Positions 17,624 through 28,129 of a DNA stretch of 64,000 bases are shown here, one piece after another (the stretch's first letter is position 1; every line of letters starts with the position of its first letter). The notes below the pieces were generated by a model that worked only from the letters and a program-made list of their open reading frames with translations, did no database searches and was not told where the DNA came from. Position numbers and translations under genes: made by a program. The stretch comes from an uncultured Eubacteriales bacterium (GTDB lineage Bacteria > Bacillota > Clostridia > Oscillospirales > CAG-272), in assembly GCA_905205065.1 (NCBI GenBank), contig CAJLCI010000004.1:35683-99682 (forward strand), written 5' to 3'.

Positions 17624-20338
17624 CTAATCATTTGCTTTCATCGATTCAACCATATCTATTTTCTTTAACTTTGGAAGCATAATCAAATCGACAACTGCAG
17701 AAAAGCCAAGCGTCATAATTCCTGATATAAGATAACTGAAAGGTTTAACCGTTCTTCCGAACATCAAATCATTTACCTCCACGGTATGTATAACAAATGA
17801 GTGAAGAAACATTCCAGCTATAAATCCGGCTATTGTGCCAAGAATACACAAAATCATAATTTCACGGTAAATATACAAAGCCGTCTCATGGTTATAAAAG
17901 CCGAGCACTTTAATTGTTGCAAGTTCTTTTCGTCTCTCGCATATATTGACGCTTATCAGATTATAAAGAACAATTACCGCAAGTGCGCCCGACGCAATTA
18001 TCAATACCACAACTATATAATCAATACTTTTAACCGAATTTGAAAAATTGTCTCTGACATAATCAGAGAATGTCAGATACGATACCGATGAATTTTCAAG
18101 CAGCGCCGATGAAAAAGCGTCTTTTTCCTCCAAATCAATATCTCCGGAAACGGCAAGCACAGTTTTGCAGGAGTAATCTCCGAAGAGATTTCTGTAAATA
18201 TCACTGTTTATATACGCGTATGCACCTACATAATTTTCTGCAACCGCGCTCACCCGGATAACCGCTTCTTCTCCTTTTTCGGAAATCAATGTAATCGTAT
18301 CGCCTGCAGAAATTTCAAGAGTTTCACAGAGCTTTTCCGTCAGAACAATTCCATCGTCAAGTTTTATGGCTTCTCCACTTTTACGTTCCCTGATATTTAT
18401 AAAGTCATAGATATTGCAGTCTTCTTTGGGCACAACAATATTCACACTTCCGGATTTTTCATTATGAGACATTACCGTTCCTGTCTCCATATTGAAATAC
18501 CCCCATTTTTCAATTATGCCGGTATCGTTCATAAGCGAGACGAATTCCTCGTCCGGATCTGAAACGTCAAGGGTAACCGACAAATCATAGCGATATATAT
18601 CCCCATATTGTTTGTCAACAATATCTCCTATCGAATCTTTAATCCCGAATCCGGTCACAAGCAGCGCACAGCATCCTGCAACCCCGGCAACAGTCATAAA
18701 CAACCGCTTTTTATATCTGAAAAGATTACGTGCAGTAATTTTCTGCGTAAACTTCATGCGTTTCCAGACTATTCCGATGTGTTCAAGCCACACTCGTTTT
18801 CCCGCTTTCGGAGCCTTGGGAAGCATCAGGGCAGATGGCCTTTCGGCAAGAGTATCACGGCACGCAAAAAACGTCGTCAGAACCACGATTGCTACAGACA
18901 AAGCGACAATAACAAACGCATAAACAGGTCTGAAAACAGCATTTATGGCAGGAATATTGTACATCATTCTGTATGCGTTACCGATTACCGTCGGAAAAAT
19001 CTTAAACCCTATAGCAACTCCCAGAATTCCGCCTGCCAAAGATGCAAGTGCGGCATATAAAATATAATAAATCATGACGGCTGACATAGAATATCCGAGC
19101 GAACGCAGAATTCCTATCTCACCGCGCTTTTCCTCTACCAGTCGCGTCATAGTGGTAAGCGATACAAGAGCTGCAACAAGATAGAAGAAAACCGGAAATA
19201 CTTTAGAAAGAGCCTCCACCTTTTCAACATCTCCGGAAAACGTAGTATAACCCGTGTTTGAAAATCTGTCTCCAAAATACCAGCGCGGCATTTCAAGCTC
19301 AGACAACTCGGCCTCTGACTTTTCAAGCTCCTGACGTGCATCGGCAAAACTGTCATCCAGCTCCGACAACGCCCCCTGATACTCTTCCGATTCGGTATAA
19401 TCGGGAATAGCTCCGTATAACTGTACATACTGACCATACATAGATTCAAACATATCGGAAAAGTTTTTATCCAACTCGGTCTTTGCGTCATTATAATTGC
19501 TGTTATATTCCGACCATGCGAGATCCAGCTCTGTACGGGCATCGCTGTAAAGTTCATTATATCTTTCCTCCGAACGAATATCGGCAAGCCCTTCAAGCGA
19601 CGATGTAAGATTATCAATTAAATCTGCATATTCATCTCCGAAAATATCAAAATCATATGCGCCTTCGGCGAGCACATATATATCGGTAAAAAACTCAGTA
19701 TCTATAGTACCCTCTCCGGCCATGATATACAATGAAACTGTGCCGGTTCCCACTGTACTCGGCTCACCTTTGATTGACATTGCAATCGGATTTTTCATAA
19801 TTCCGACAACGGTAAATTCTTTAACCGCCAGCAAGTCATTATTATCAACTGTTATAATATCTCCGATTTCGTGATTGGAAACATACGAATTGCAGTCGGC
19901 TATAAGACATTCTCCGGCCGAAGACGGCAGTCTCCCCTCAGACAACTCCACCATTCCTATTGACGAATTTTCGCCCTCTCCGTAAACTGCGTCAGACATG
20001 TCCGACTCATAAATTCTCGCTACATAAGAATTTCCTTCTTCGTCTTTAACAGAGCTGTCAACAGTTTTAATTCCCACCGCATCCTCTACGCCTGAGTATG
20101 TACGTACAGCTTCGACATCACTATCGGTTATCCCGGCGCTTCCCTTGATATCAATATCATATACGCGCATTCTTTCAAAATAATCAGACACCGTATCCTT
20201 CATATCAGGCGTTGTTGATATAATTCCGGCAAGAAATCCTGCCCCAAGAGCGGTTATAGCAAGAATTGACAAAAAACGGTTAAGACTGCCCCTGAGATTG
20301 CGGAACATAAGCTTCCGATAATTTTTACGTATACCCAT
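17624..20338 (-). CDS. FtsX/MacB-type ABC transporter permease with long extracytoplasmic coiled region
   Basis: About 904 residues. ATG at 20338 is chosen because it overlaps the stop of the ATPase gene as TAATG, a translational-coupling signature. One N-terminal membrane segment (about 20-40) is followed by an extracytoplasmic MacB-like region. A highly charged helical stretch comes next (about 255-350, repeats of SDARTELDLAW and DDSFADARQELEKSEAELS), then FtsX domain 1 (about 375-500). A second extracytoplasmic region precedes FtsX domain 2 at the C-terminus, ending in LPKLKKIDMVESMKAND, the usual end of this family. Such permeases move lipids, peptides or act mechanically rather than importing nutrients. 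The substrate is not deducible. Confidence 0.92.
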   Translation of the reverse strand: MGIRKNYRKLMFRNLRGSLNRFLSILAITALGAGFLAGIISTTPDMKDTVSDYFERMRVYDIDIKGSAGITDSDVEAVRTYSGVEDAVGIKTVDSSVKDEEGNSYVARIYESDMSDAVYGEGENSSIGMVELSEGRLPSSAGECLIADCNSYVSNHEIGDIITVDNNDLLAVKEFTVVGIMKNPIAMSIKGEPSTVGTGTVSLYIMAGEGTIDTEFFTDIYVLAEGAYDFDIFGDEYADLIDNLTSSLEGLADIRSEERYNELYSDARTELDLAWSEYNSNYNDAKTELDKNFSDMFESMYGQYVQLYGAIPDYTESEEYQGALSELDDSFADARQELEKSEAELSELEMPRWYFGDRFSNTGYTTFSGDVEKVEALSKVFPVFFYLVAALVSLTTMTRLVEEKRGEIGILRSLGYSMSAVMIYYILYAALASLAGGILGVAIGFKIFPTVIGNAYRMMYNIPAINAVFRPVYAFVIVALSVAIVVLTTFFACRDTLAERPSALMLPKAPKAGKRVWLEHIGIVWKRMKFTQKITARNLFRYKKRLFMTVAGVAGCCALLVTGFGIKDSIGDIVDKQYGDIYRYDLSVTLDVSDPDEEFVSLMNDTGIIEKWGYFNMETGTVMSHNEKSGSVNIVVPKEDCNIYDFINIRERKSGEAIKLDDGIVLTEKLCETLEISAGDTITLISEKGEEAVIRVSAVAENYVGAYAYINSDIYRNLFGDYSCKTVLAVSGDIDLEEKDAFSSALLENSSVSYLTFSDYVRDNFSNSVKSIDYIVVVLIIASGALAVIVLYNLISVNICERRKELATIKVLGFYNHETALYIYREIMILCILGTIAGFIAGMFLHSFVIHTVEVNDLMFGRTVKPFSYLISGIMTLGFSAVVDLIMLPKLKKIDMVESMKAND

Positions 20339-21057
20339 TACCACTCAATCTCCTCTGCAGCTACAGGTGTAGCATTTACAGTAACTTCTGTAATTTTCCC
20401 GTTCTTTACCCTTATAACCCTGTCCGCCATCGCCGCAATTGCAGAATTATGGGTAATAATAATTGTGGTTTTATTCATTTCATGGCATGTCTGTTCCAAA
20501 AGCTTAAGAATACTTTTTCCGGTATTGTAATCAAGAGCTCCCGTAGGTTCGTCGCATAAAAGAAGTTTTGGATTTTTCGCAAGCGCGCGGGCAATTGAAA
20601 CACGCTGCTGCTCCCCTCCCGAAAGCTGTGCGGGAAAGTTATACATCCGTTCGGACAAACCCACCATATCCAGCGTCTGCGCCGCATCAAGCGGTTTTTT
20701 ACATATCTCGGAAGCAAGCTCGACATTCTCAAGCGCAGTCAGATTCTGCACGAGATTGTAAAACTGAAAGACAAAACCAATGTCATATCTCCGATATTCC
20801 GTAAGTTTCTTCTGGTTATATGATGAAATTTCTGAGCCGTCAAGATAAATCTTTCCCTCGTCAAGCGAATCCATTCCTCCGAGGATATTCAAAAGCGTCG
20901 TTTTACCTGCGCCGCTCGGACCCAATACAACACAAAATTCTCCTTCAGCAACCTCGAAACTTGCGCCGTCAAGCGCACGGATAACGTTGTCACCGGATTT
21001 ATATATCTTTGAAACACTATCAAATAAAACAAAGTCGCTTTTTAATTTGCTCTCCAT
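20338..21057 (-). CDS. ABC transporter ATP-binding protein, MacB/LolD type
   Basis: A 239-residue ATPase with Walker A GPSGAGKTT, Q-loop FVFQFYNLV, signature LSGGEQQRVSIARAL, Walker B LLLCDEPTGALD and H-loop THN. FQFYNL and the GALDY sequence are typical of the LolD/MacB/FtsE branch, whose partner is an FtsX-type permease as found immediately downstream. GGAAAGG lies about 10 bases before the ATG. The two genes form an operon. Confidence 0.95.
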   Translation of the reverse strand: MESKLKSDFVLFDSVSKIYKSGDNVIRALDGASFEVAEGEFCVVLGPSGAGKTTLLNILGGMDSLDEGKIYLDGSEISSYNQKKLTEYRRYDIGFVFQFYNLVQNLTALENVELASEICKKPLDAAQTLDMVGLSERMYNFPAQLSGGEQQRVSIARALAKNPKLLLCDEPTGALDYNTGKSILKLLEQTCHEMNKTTIIITHNSAIAAMADRVIRVKNGKITEVTVNATPVAAEEIEW

Positions 21058-21140
21058 AACTATGACCTTTCCCTTTCATATATTTTCAAAGTATGTACAG
21101 ATATAACGGCAATATAAATCCGGTATACTTCCGGAAAAAA

Positions 21141-21345
21141 TTCAATAAGGAGCATAGCTTTATTATAAAGTCGTTCCGGCAGCGGATCCAACTACATCCG
21201 GAAAAAGTAAGTGAAACCTCCGCCTTCAAAGACGAACTCGTTTACAGATCAACTCGTTTACGGGTAAATGCCTTTACAGGTGAATGCCTTAACACACGAA
21301 CGTCTTGCAGACGGCATCTCTCTTTTAGATAATATAATTTGAAAA
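21141..21345 (+). repeat. Dispersed structured repeat, copy B
   Basis: Begins TTCAATAAGGAGC, like copy C. Core helix GCGGA (21182-21186) with TCCGC (21219-21223), loop containing CATCCGGAAAAAGTAAGTGA. It is followed by the longest internal repeat run in the family: five consecutive 15-17-nt units with consensus AAYGCCTTTACAG between about 21229 and 21310. It lies between the divergent ABC-transporter operon and the lipid kinase, on the kinase strand. Confidence 0.6.
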
Positions 21346-21624
21346 ATTATTGTGTAATCATAAATTTCCGGTTATGCTGATAATTTTTTCCGCTGGTATA
21401 TTAAAATTTATAGGTAATTTAAATATACACCTTCTTTTTTAGTTATAAATGTCCTTTTTTTTAATTATTTCAATTTATTATGCTGTTTTACAAAACGCTT
21501 CATTACAATTAACATGAAATTAACAAATAGTTTTTATAATAAAATAAAAACAACACAATTAGTCTATACACATCTGCAGCAAAAGCATTTAATATTTAAT
21601 GACCAAAAAAGGAGCAGATTAATA

Positions 21625-22530
21625 ATGAAAAAAACACTTTTACTTATTATGAATCCCCACGCTGGGGTAATGAAAGGAAAAGACAATTTATATACAATCT
21701 GCAATACACTATGCGCCGCCGATTTCGATGTAAATATAAGGATAACACAATCTCCTGGACACGCAATGTCAATAGCCCGTGAAGAAGGAACGAACTTTGA
21801 ATACATTGTATGCTGCGGAGGAGACGGAACTCTACATGAGGTCGTCTGTGGGATGCAGCGCATACCGAACGAAAGTCGTCCCTTATTAGGATATATTCCC
21901 GCAGGAACAACAAATGATTTTGCGCAAAATTTTGGGCTTTCACTTAACCCGGCAGAATCTGTAAAGAGAATTGTCGATCCTCAAATCGTGGATATTGACA
22001 TTGGAAAATTCGGAGATAATGAAAAAGGAGATAACTTTTTCACATATACCGCAGCGACAGGCGCATTTACAGACGCTTCGTACAGAACACCCCAAAAAAC
22101 CAAAAATGCTATCGGATATATGGCGTACATACTTGACGGAATTACGCATCTCGGAAATATTAAGCCTATTCATATGCGCATCACTGCAGGCAACAGAGTA
22201 TTTGAGGACGATTATATCTTCGCTTCGGTTTCGAATTCTACAACTGTAGCCAAAATGATAAAAATTGACAAAATAGGCGTTGACATGTCAGATGGTTTAT
22301 TTGAGCTCATTCTGATCAAAAATCCTCAGAACTTAAAGGATGCGGATACGATTGCCAAGAGCCTTCTTTCTCCGAACGATCCAAAATACGGACTTGTACG
22401 TGCGCAGGCAAGCAGTATAAAATTTGAATTAGACAGTAAAACCGTATGGACACTTGACGGAGAGATGGCCATTGCTCAGAAATCCTTTACAATTTCATGT
22501 CTTAATAAGTCGCTGAAATTTATCAAATAA
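21625..22530 (+). CDS. Diacylglycerol/lipid kinase family protein
   Basis: A 301-residue protein of the DgkB/YegS-type lipid kinase fold. The ATG at 21625 is chosen because AGGAG lies ten bases upstream and because the family begins at this point (KKTLLLIMNPHAGVMKG). The nucleotide-binding signature CGGDGTLHEVV and the later GYIPAGTTNDFAQ are present, as is the C-terminal TLDGE. It would phosphorylate diacylglycerol or a related lipid, recycling it to phospholipid synthesis. It stands alone between repeat copy B and a terminator. Confidence 0.92.
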   Translation: MKKTLLLIMNPHAGVMKGKDNLYTICNTLCAADFDVNIRITQSPGHAMSIAREEGTNFEYIVCCGGDGTLHEVVCGMQRIPNESRPLLGYIPAGTTNDFAQNFGLSLNPAESVKRIVDPQIVDIDIGKFGDNEKGDNFFTYTAATGAFTDASYRTPQKTKNAIGYMAYILDGITHLGNIKPIHMRITAGNRVFEDDYIFASVSNSTTVAKMIKIDKIGVDMSDGLFELILIKNPQNLKDADTIAKSLLSPNDPKYGLVRAQASSIKFELDSKTVWTLDGEMAIAQKSFTISCLNKSLKFIK

Positions 22531-22589
22531 CTTCCGCTTTGAGTATTTTCGTAAAAATAAAAGAGTAGGTAATAATAACATAAATAATA

Positions 22590-22632
22590 CCGCCGCAGAT
22601 TGTGAATACAATCTCCGGCGGCAATTTTGTTT
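22590..22632. terminator. Terminator between lipid kinase and sigma-factor genes
   Basis: A stem of CCGCCG plus AGATTGT (22590-22603, one internal mismatch) pairs with 22608-22621 around a 4-nt loop, followed by ATTTTGTTTT. It lies between convergent genes. Confidence 0.8.
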
Positions 22633-22641
22633 TAATAGCTG

Positions 22642-25600
22642 TTACCTAGCTGTCTGTGTTTCTTCTAACGCTTTGTCCACATATAATTTAAAGCGTTCCT
22701 CGTTTCTTACAGAGTCGAACCACTCCCAGCCGTGCGGAGCCGTCATGCCATAAAGCATTAAGCTCGGCTCTTCCTCGAACAAAGGCTTGTAGAAAATCGG
22801 CTCAAGAGTACCGTCGGGAAGTTTTATCACGGATTTTCCCTTTACGACTTTAATTCCGCCATAAATCAATGGATCTCCCACATCCATTTCTTCACCAGCT
22901 TCGATATCATTCCATTTAAAGAACAATCCAAATACCTTTTCAAGATATTCATAACCTTCATTCTTTTTGCCGCAACCGAAAAGAGCACATGCCGCCCGGA
23001 AATATGTAGATGAATAATGCCCAAGCCAAGCGTCCGGAACTTCACCGTTTTCTCCAAGACCTTCCATAATACGTAATTTGTATTTATGCCATGCAAATGC
23101 CCTTTCCGGAACAGACCAATATCGTCCGGGACGTCCTAAGAAATGACACAGAAGATTAAAATTATTTATATCGTGCAGCATACGGCTCTCGTTATGTTTG
23201 CCGGCCTTCCACAAATCGTCTTCAATAATTTCACCTTGAATTGTGTCATACCGTGTAATTACCGGAGGAAGCTCACGGATACCCGTACGATCGGAAAATA
23301 TAATAATATCACCGTCTTCATCAGCAACATAGTTATATTCTGCAGCGCCCACATACCCGTCGGTAAGATTTACGGCATCATAACGGCGAAACATACCGTC
23401 TTCAAATGGCATATAACCTTTTCCTACGCCCTCATATGATGACAGTTCATATACAGCGATTCTCAATCCACCGCAATATTCGTTTTCTGTTCGAACAATC
23501 CCCACCCCTTCCGCAAAATAATAAGTTTTATTCCCTCCGCGATATGCTAAACCATTGTCAAGCCCCGATATTTTCATAGAGAGCCTGAGACAGTTATCAA
23601 ATGTTCCTGCCTTTGTTGATATAATTCCGGCATTCTCGCAAGAGATTTGTGTTTTTACAGATTCATTGTCCAAGAAAGAATACTCAACAAGAGATGATAC
23701 GCCGGCACGCCACTCATCGGACCAAATACAATTTGCCGAATCTTGAAGAATCCCGTAAATATCATTATAAAAAAGGGGAGTTTCAGCTGTACATAAATCG
23801 ACTTCTCTCCATTCGAAAGACCAGTGAAAATCAAAATTTATAGAAATATTATCACTATTCTTTTTAACAGGATTTTTCGAGAAAAAATTCCAATGTCCCG
23901 TTGCGGTACAGTCTGGATTAAGCTCCGTATCAGTTTCAAGAATTCGTGTAATAACTGAAACCGCAGATTTAGTATGGGCAATCTCCATAGGAGTTTTAGC
24001 AAGGATCTTTGCTCGTTCAGCCGCACCGTACACATCACATAGCTTTTGACCATTACCGATTTCCTTATAATACTCACAACGAATTTTCTGAATCATATCA
24101 TACCATGAATTTTCATCATATCTATGACGAACAATATCTTCCCAAGAAGCAATAAGAACCCTGTTTTCATCGGCGTAAGACACCTCAAACAAAAGCTCCG
24201 CCGATATAATATCCGACTGATATGCCGCTGTATATTCCCAGCTATTGCCGTGTGCAATTGGTATCAGTCCGCTTCCCCCCACAATTTTGTATGCAGAAAG
24301 AAGTTTCACATCGCTTACTCCGTCAACAATATGCTCGTGCCTGACAACACCAATTCCGTCTTTATAATAGCTGCGACAAACAATCTTTCCCTTATTACTA
24401 TATCTTTTATCACCATAATATTTTGTAATCCATAGCTGACAATCCGAAAATATGCCCGCGGGAGTTTCAACAGTCTCGGTTTTACTTACAAAGGAGAGTT
24501 CCGTCCCATCACTGCCAATATATGCTTCACCCACATTTATATCTGCAAATAATAGTCCGTCGCAAAGGCTTGAATTACGGAAAATTTTCATGCTATCCCT
24601 GTCAACTGAGTTCAGGGATCCCCTTGTGATCCCCTCGGTTGTCCAATAACGAAGCTTTTTATCAGTTAATCTGAATTCATCAATATGTGAACCAATGAAA
24701 TATTGCTTTTCAGATCTTTCTTTATAGTTTTCGGCCAAAATCTTATTTATTTTTCTCGTATACGGAACAAGTACATAGTATGCATCCCCAGGCGTCAATA
24801 TCTCGCGTGCCTTATCATAAGCTTTATCTCCCTCTGCGTCCCTGCCATCGCAAAAATAGCTATAGCCAAGCCAGAACCATTCTCTTCCGAGAGTCTTGCT
24901 TAGACCTGCTTTCTCAAGGCGGGGAATTTGCTTATTGCGAATAAAGTCAACCGCTCCGCTTTTCCAAAACTTTGCATCTTCTTTGGCCACGATATAAGAC
25001 ATCACCTCTTCGTTTTTACCCTCGATCGCCGCGTCGGCAATTCTTTCGAGAAGCGCATCGTTTTTATCACCGGGAATCCACCACCAACCCCGAAGCAAAA
25101 CATCAGCAAGCGCGTGACTTTTGTCAACAGATTCAGGCAAATTCTCCACTTCGCGAAGAACATCACGGTAGACGGTTTCAAATCCTTTTTTATTGTTTTT
25201 GAATTGCCACTGCTTAAGCTCGGCAACCTTTTTCATAACACGCTGAATAAGTTTATCTCCGTACTTTTCGTTCATTGCACAAAGTTCCTTTCTAATTCGT
25301 TTTCTGCCATTATGGAGCTGCCATTTAACTGTCCCTTCGGAAATATGCATTTTATCGGCAATTTCCGCAATAGAAAGTCCGCCAAAATAATGTAGATCGA
25401 TAATCTCTCGTACTTTGCCAGGCAATTTTCCAATGCTTTTTTTCAGCTCGTCATTTTCTTCGGATGATACATAAAGTTCAGCAGGATTTATTTCCTGCTC
25501 ACGGATGACATTTAAATTCTCCGCAGTTTCAAGAGGCAGATAAGCGCGGAAACGCGTTACCATATTCAAAGCACAATTTTTCGCAATACGACATACCCAT

Positions 25601-25821
25601 ACGCCGAATTTGGCTCTCTCCTGCAAAGTATTTAATTTCATCCAAGCGGCAACAAAAGCATCCTGTGCCGCGTCTTCAGCCATATATTGATTATGAATAA
25701 CGGAAACCGCAGAAGCAATTACGGCGTTTTGGTAACGAACAATAAGAGCTTCAAATGCCCCCTGATCTCCTGCAAGTGTCAGCATAACCAAAGTTTCGTC
25801 GTTTACATTGTAATAGAACAA
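22642..25821 (-). CDS. ECF sigma factor fused to a very long C-terminal region
   Basis: About 1059 residues. The start is TTG at 25821 (first residues FYYNVNDETLV): a perfect AGGAGG lies 7 bases upstream, whereas upstream in-frame starts have none. Residues 1 to about 175 are a complete ECF sigma factor. Region 2 has NQYMAEDAAQDAFVAAW, and region 4 has LPGKVREIIDLHYFGGLSIAEIADKMHISEGTVKWQLH. The remaining 880 residues show helical repeat-like regions (about 210-345) and then several beta-rich blocks with related motifs. Examples are TETVETPAGIFSDCQLWI and GIISTKAGTFDNCLRLSM, each preceding a YYxxGxGxVR segment, so the tail contains an internal duplication. No membrane segment is evident. The tail probably senses or gates sigma activity. 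Terminator-bounded single gene. Confidence 0.85.
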   Translation of the reverse strand: MFYYNVNDETLVMLTLAGDQGAFEALIVRYQNAVIASAVSVIHNQYMAEDAAQDAFVAAWMKLNTLQERAKFGVWVCRIAKNCALNMVTRFRAYLPLETAENLNVIREQEINPAELYVSSEENDELKKSIGKLPGKVREIIDLHYFGGLSIAEIADKMHISEGTVKWQLHNGRKRIRKELCAMNEKYGDKLIQRVMKKVAELKQWQFKNNKKGFETVYRDVLREVENLPESVDKSHALADVLLRGWWWIPGDKNDALLERIADAAIEGKNEEVMSYIVAKEDAKFWKSGAVDFIRNKQIPRLEKAGLSKTLGREWFWLGYSYFCDGRDAEGDKAYDKAREILTPGDAYYVLVPYTRKINKILAENYKERSEKQYFIGSHIDEFRLTDKKLRYWTTEGITRGSLNSVDRDSMKIFRNSSLCDGLLFADINVGEAYIGSDGTELSFVSKTETVETPAGIFSDCQLWITKYYGDKRYSNKGKIVCRSYYKDGIGVVRHEHIVDGVSDVKLLSAYKIVGGSGLIPIAHGNSWEYTAAYQSDIISAELLFEVSYADENRVLIASWEDIVRHRYDENSWYDMIQKIRCEYYKEIGNGQKLCDVYGAAERAKILAKTPMEIAHTKSAVSVITRILETDTELNPDCTATGHWNFFSKNPVKKNSDNISINFDFHWSFEWREVDLCTAETPLFYNDIYGILQDSANCIWSDEWRAGVSSLVEYSFLDNESVKTQISCENAGIISTKAGTFDNCLRLSMKISGLDNGLAYRGGNKTYYFAEGVGIVRTENEYCGGLRIAVYELSSYEGVGKGYMPFEDGMFRRYDAVNLTDGYVGAAEYNYVADEDGDIIIFSDRTGIRELPPVITRYDTIQGEIIEDDLWKAGKHNESRMLHDINNFNLLCHFLGRPGRYWSVPERAFAWHKYKLRIMEGLGENGEVPDAWLGHYSSTYFRAACALFGCGKKNEGYEYLEKVFGLFFKWNDIEAGEEMDVGDPLIYGGIKVVKGKSVIKLPDGTLEPIFYKPLFEEEPSLMLYGMTAPHGWEWFDSVRNEERFKLYVDKALEETQTAR

Positions 25822-26120
25822 TATGCATCCTCCTTTTTCTTTTTTCGAAAATTTTCTATTCTTGTCTTGCGCGCTTGTTATATAGACACATTTCAAACTA
25901 AAAAGGTTGGGTAAAAATAAATTTATTTAATTATACCACAGATTAGCTTTCCATTCACATAGATTTTCTCTCCGCTGAAACAATTTGCAGATGAGAGCGT
26001 TCGCAATTTTTGGCAGTAACTTAACCAATGTCACAAATAAAAAATAACATTTTTATATCATTAGCATTGAATATATCGCAAGTTTGTGATAAAATATTTG
26101 TGATAAAATATCAGAAAGAA

Positions 26121-26275
26121 TTTCATAAGGAGCACAGCTCCGCTGTAAGACGTTATGAAGGCAGATTGTACCGACCGCAGGAAAAAAGGGAGCGAAGTCT
26201 GCATATGCAGAAGCGAACGTCCTACAAACTCAGACATACCGCTTTTAGCGATAGACACAAATTTTAAAATTCTCG
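26121..26275 (+). repeat. Dispersed structured repeat, copy C
   Basis: Begins TTTCATAAGGAGC. Core helix GCAGA (26161-26165) with TCTGC (26198-26202): relative to copies A and B one G-C pair has become A-T on both sides, a compensatory change. An outer helix GACGTT/AACGTC is also possible around it. Only one or two of the 15-17-nt units are present. It ends about 20 bases before the adenine deaminase ATG, so it would be in that gene's 5' region. Confidence 0.6.
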
Positions 26276-26296
26276 GTTAAAGGTTGAGTACAATTT

Positions 26297-27997
26297 ATGA
26301 AAAGAAAAAATATTAAAAACTGCATAGAAACTGCTTTGGGAAGAAAAAAAGCCGATCTTCTTATAAAAAACTGCATGGCTCTCAATGTATTTACAGGTGA
26401 ATTTGAAAAGTCCGATATACTGATAACAGACGGATATATTGCAGATTCCCATGCTCCGGACAACGCGGAGGCTGAAATTGTTTCAGACGCAGGAGGAAAA
26501 TATGCCGTTCCGGGTTTTATAGACGGACATATTCACCTTGAAAGCACTTTCATATCACCGGCAGAATTTTCAAAAATTGCGGCTATGCACGGTACGTCGG
26601 CAGTAATTACAGATCCTCACGAGCTTGCAAATGTCGCAGGAATAGACGGTATTGATTATATGCTCGCGGCGACGGAAAACCTTCCGATAGATGTATTTTT
26701 TATGATTCCCTCCTGCGTTCCCGCAAGCTATGTAGATGAAACAGGCGCCACACTTGCACACACCGCCATAAAAAAATATATGAAAAATGAGCGTGTGCTC
26801 GGACTTGCCGAAATGATGAATTATCCTGGCGTACTTTCAGCCGATAAAAAAGTTCTTGCAAAATTATCAGCCGCGGCAGAATTTGACAAGGAAATCGACG
26901 GACACGCTCCCGGCCTTACAGGTTCTCAGCTGTCGGCATACTGCGCCGCGGGAATAAACTCCGACCACGAATGTACAACCGCAGAAGAAGCTATTGAGAA
27001 GCTTCGCCTCGGTCAATGGATTATGATACGCGAAGGCACCGCCTGTAAAAACCTTGAAGCCTTGATTCCGGTACTGGATAAATATCCCGGCAGATGCGTC
27101 TTTTCCTGCGATGACAAGCATCCTTCCGACATAATAGAAGAAGGCCATATAGATCATATCGTAAGGCGGGCAATTAATCTCGGCATAAAGCCGGAAACCG
27201 CATACACCGTAGCGTCATTCGGTGCAGCGCAGCGATTCAGATTAAAGGATGCCGGAGCCATAGCGCCTGGATATAAGGCTGATATTGTACTCATAAGCGA
27301 CCTCGAAAAAGTTAAAATAGAAAAGGTATTTAAAGGCGGAAAATCAATAACTCCTGAAAGCATAAACGAATTGAAACCTCCTGTAATTGACTCATCCCTT
27401 TCCGGCAGAATTACCAACACAGTCAATCCCGCACCGCTTAGCAAGGAAAGCTTTGCACTCAAACGAACGCCGGAATATGTTATACAGCTTACCCCATGGC
27501 AGATAATCACAAAAAACGGAGGTAAAGCCGCCGGAGTTGATATAGATCGTGATATAATAAAGCTAAGCGTTGTCGAACGGTTTAAATCAACCGGCCACAT
27601 AGGAACGGCACTGCTTTCCGGCTACGGACTGAAACGGGGCGCAGTTGCTACAACAGTTGCCCACGACTCTCACAATATAATCGTTGCAGGAGTATCGGAT
27701 TCAGATATGACGGCCGCCGTAAACAGGCTGAAAGAACTGCGCGGAGGCATGGTCGTCATTGACAACGGAAAAATAATATCCGAACTTGCTCTTCCAATAG
27801 GGGGACTTATGACATTTTTATCGGCATATGAAACAGCCGACCGGATAAATAAGCTGCGCGACGCCGCGCATTCTCTCGGTGTAAGTGATAATATCGATCC
27901 GTTTATGACACTGTCCTTTGTAAGCCTTCCGGTAATACCGTCTCTCCGTCTTACAACACTCGGCGTATTTGACGTAAAGCAATTCAAAATAATTTAA
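26297..27997 (+). CDS. ade: Adenine deaminase
   Basis: A 566-residue amidohydrolase, usual length, converting adenine to hypoxanthine and ammonia in purine salvage. Metal-binding and catalytic motifs are DGHIHLEST, TDPHELANV, DGHAPGLTG, NSDHECTTAEEA and CDDKHPSDI. The C-terminal domain has the conserved VAHDSHNIIVAG and PIGGLMTF. An AAAGG lies ahead of the ATG. It is followed by a BMP-type nucleoside importer on the same strand, though that has its own promoter. Repeat copy C lies directly upstream. Confidence 0.96.
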   Translation: MKRKNIKNCIETALGRKKADLLIKNCMALNVFTGEFEKSDILITDGYIADSHAPDNAEAEIVSDAGGKYAVPGFIDGHIHLESTFISPAEFSKIAAMHGTSAVITDPHELANVAGIDGIDYMLAATENLPIDVFFMIPSCVPASYVDETGATLAHTAIKKYMKNERVLGLAEMMNYPGVLSADKKVLAKLSAAAEFDKEIDGHAPGLTGSQLSAYCAAGINSDHECTTAEEAIEKLRLGQWIMIREGTACKNLEALIPVLDKYPGRCVFSCDDKHPSDIIEEGHIDHIVRRAINLGIKPETAYTVASFGAAQRFRLKDAGAIAPGYKADIVLISDLEKVKIEKVFKGGKSITPESINELKPPVIDSSLSGRITNTVNPAPLSKESFALKRTPEYVIQLTPWQIITKNGGKAAGVDIDRDIIKLSVVERFKSTGHIGTALLSGYGLKRGAVATTVAHDSHNIIVAGVSDSDMTAAVNRLKELRGGMVVIDNGKIISELALPIGGLMTFLSAYETADRINKLRDAAHSLGVSDNIDPFMTLSFVSLPVIPSLRLTTLGVFDVKQFKII

Positions 27998-28100
27998 AGA
28001 TTTTGAACAATCTAATTGTCATTTTACACAAGCATGTCATTTGTTTCGATGCCAAATTATAATATACTATTTAAAATACTGTTTCAGTATTTACTTTTTG

Positions 28101-28129
28101 TTGACAAATGCTTGAAAAAGTTGTATTAT
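28101..28129 (+). promoter_or_regulatory. Promoter of the nucleoside transporter operon
   Basis: TTGACA (28101-28106), exactly 17 bases, TATTAT (28124-28129). The 5' leader to the lipoprotein ATG at 28321 is about 185 bases. I looked for a purine riboswitch core there and did not see one. Confidence 0.8.

Noticed and set aside
25822..25896. Upstream start for the sigma factor at 25896
   Set aside because: The extension has no ribosome site and no sigma homology; AGGAGG seven bases before TTG 25821 decides the start.
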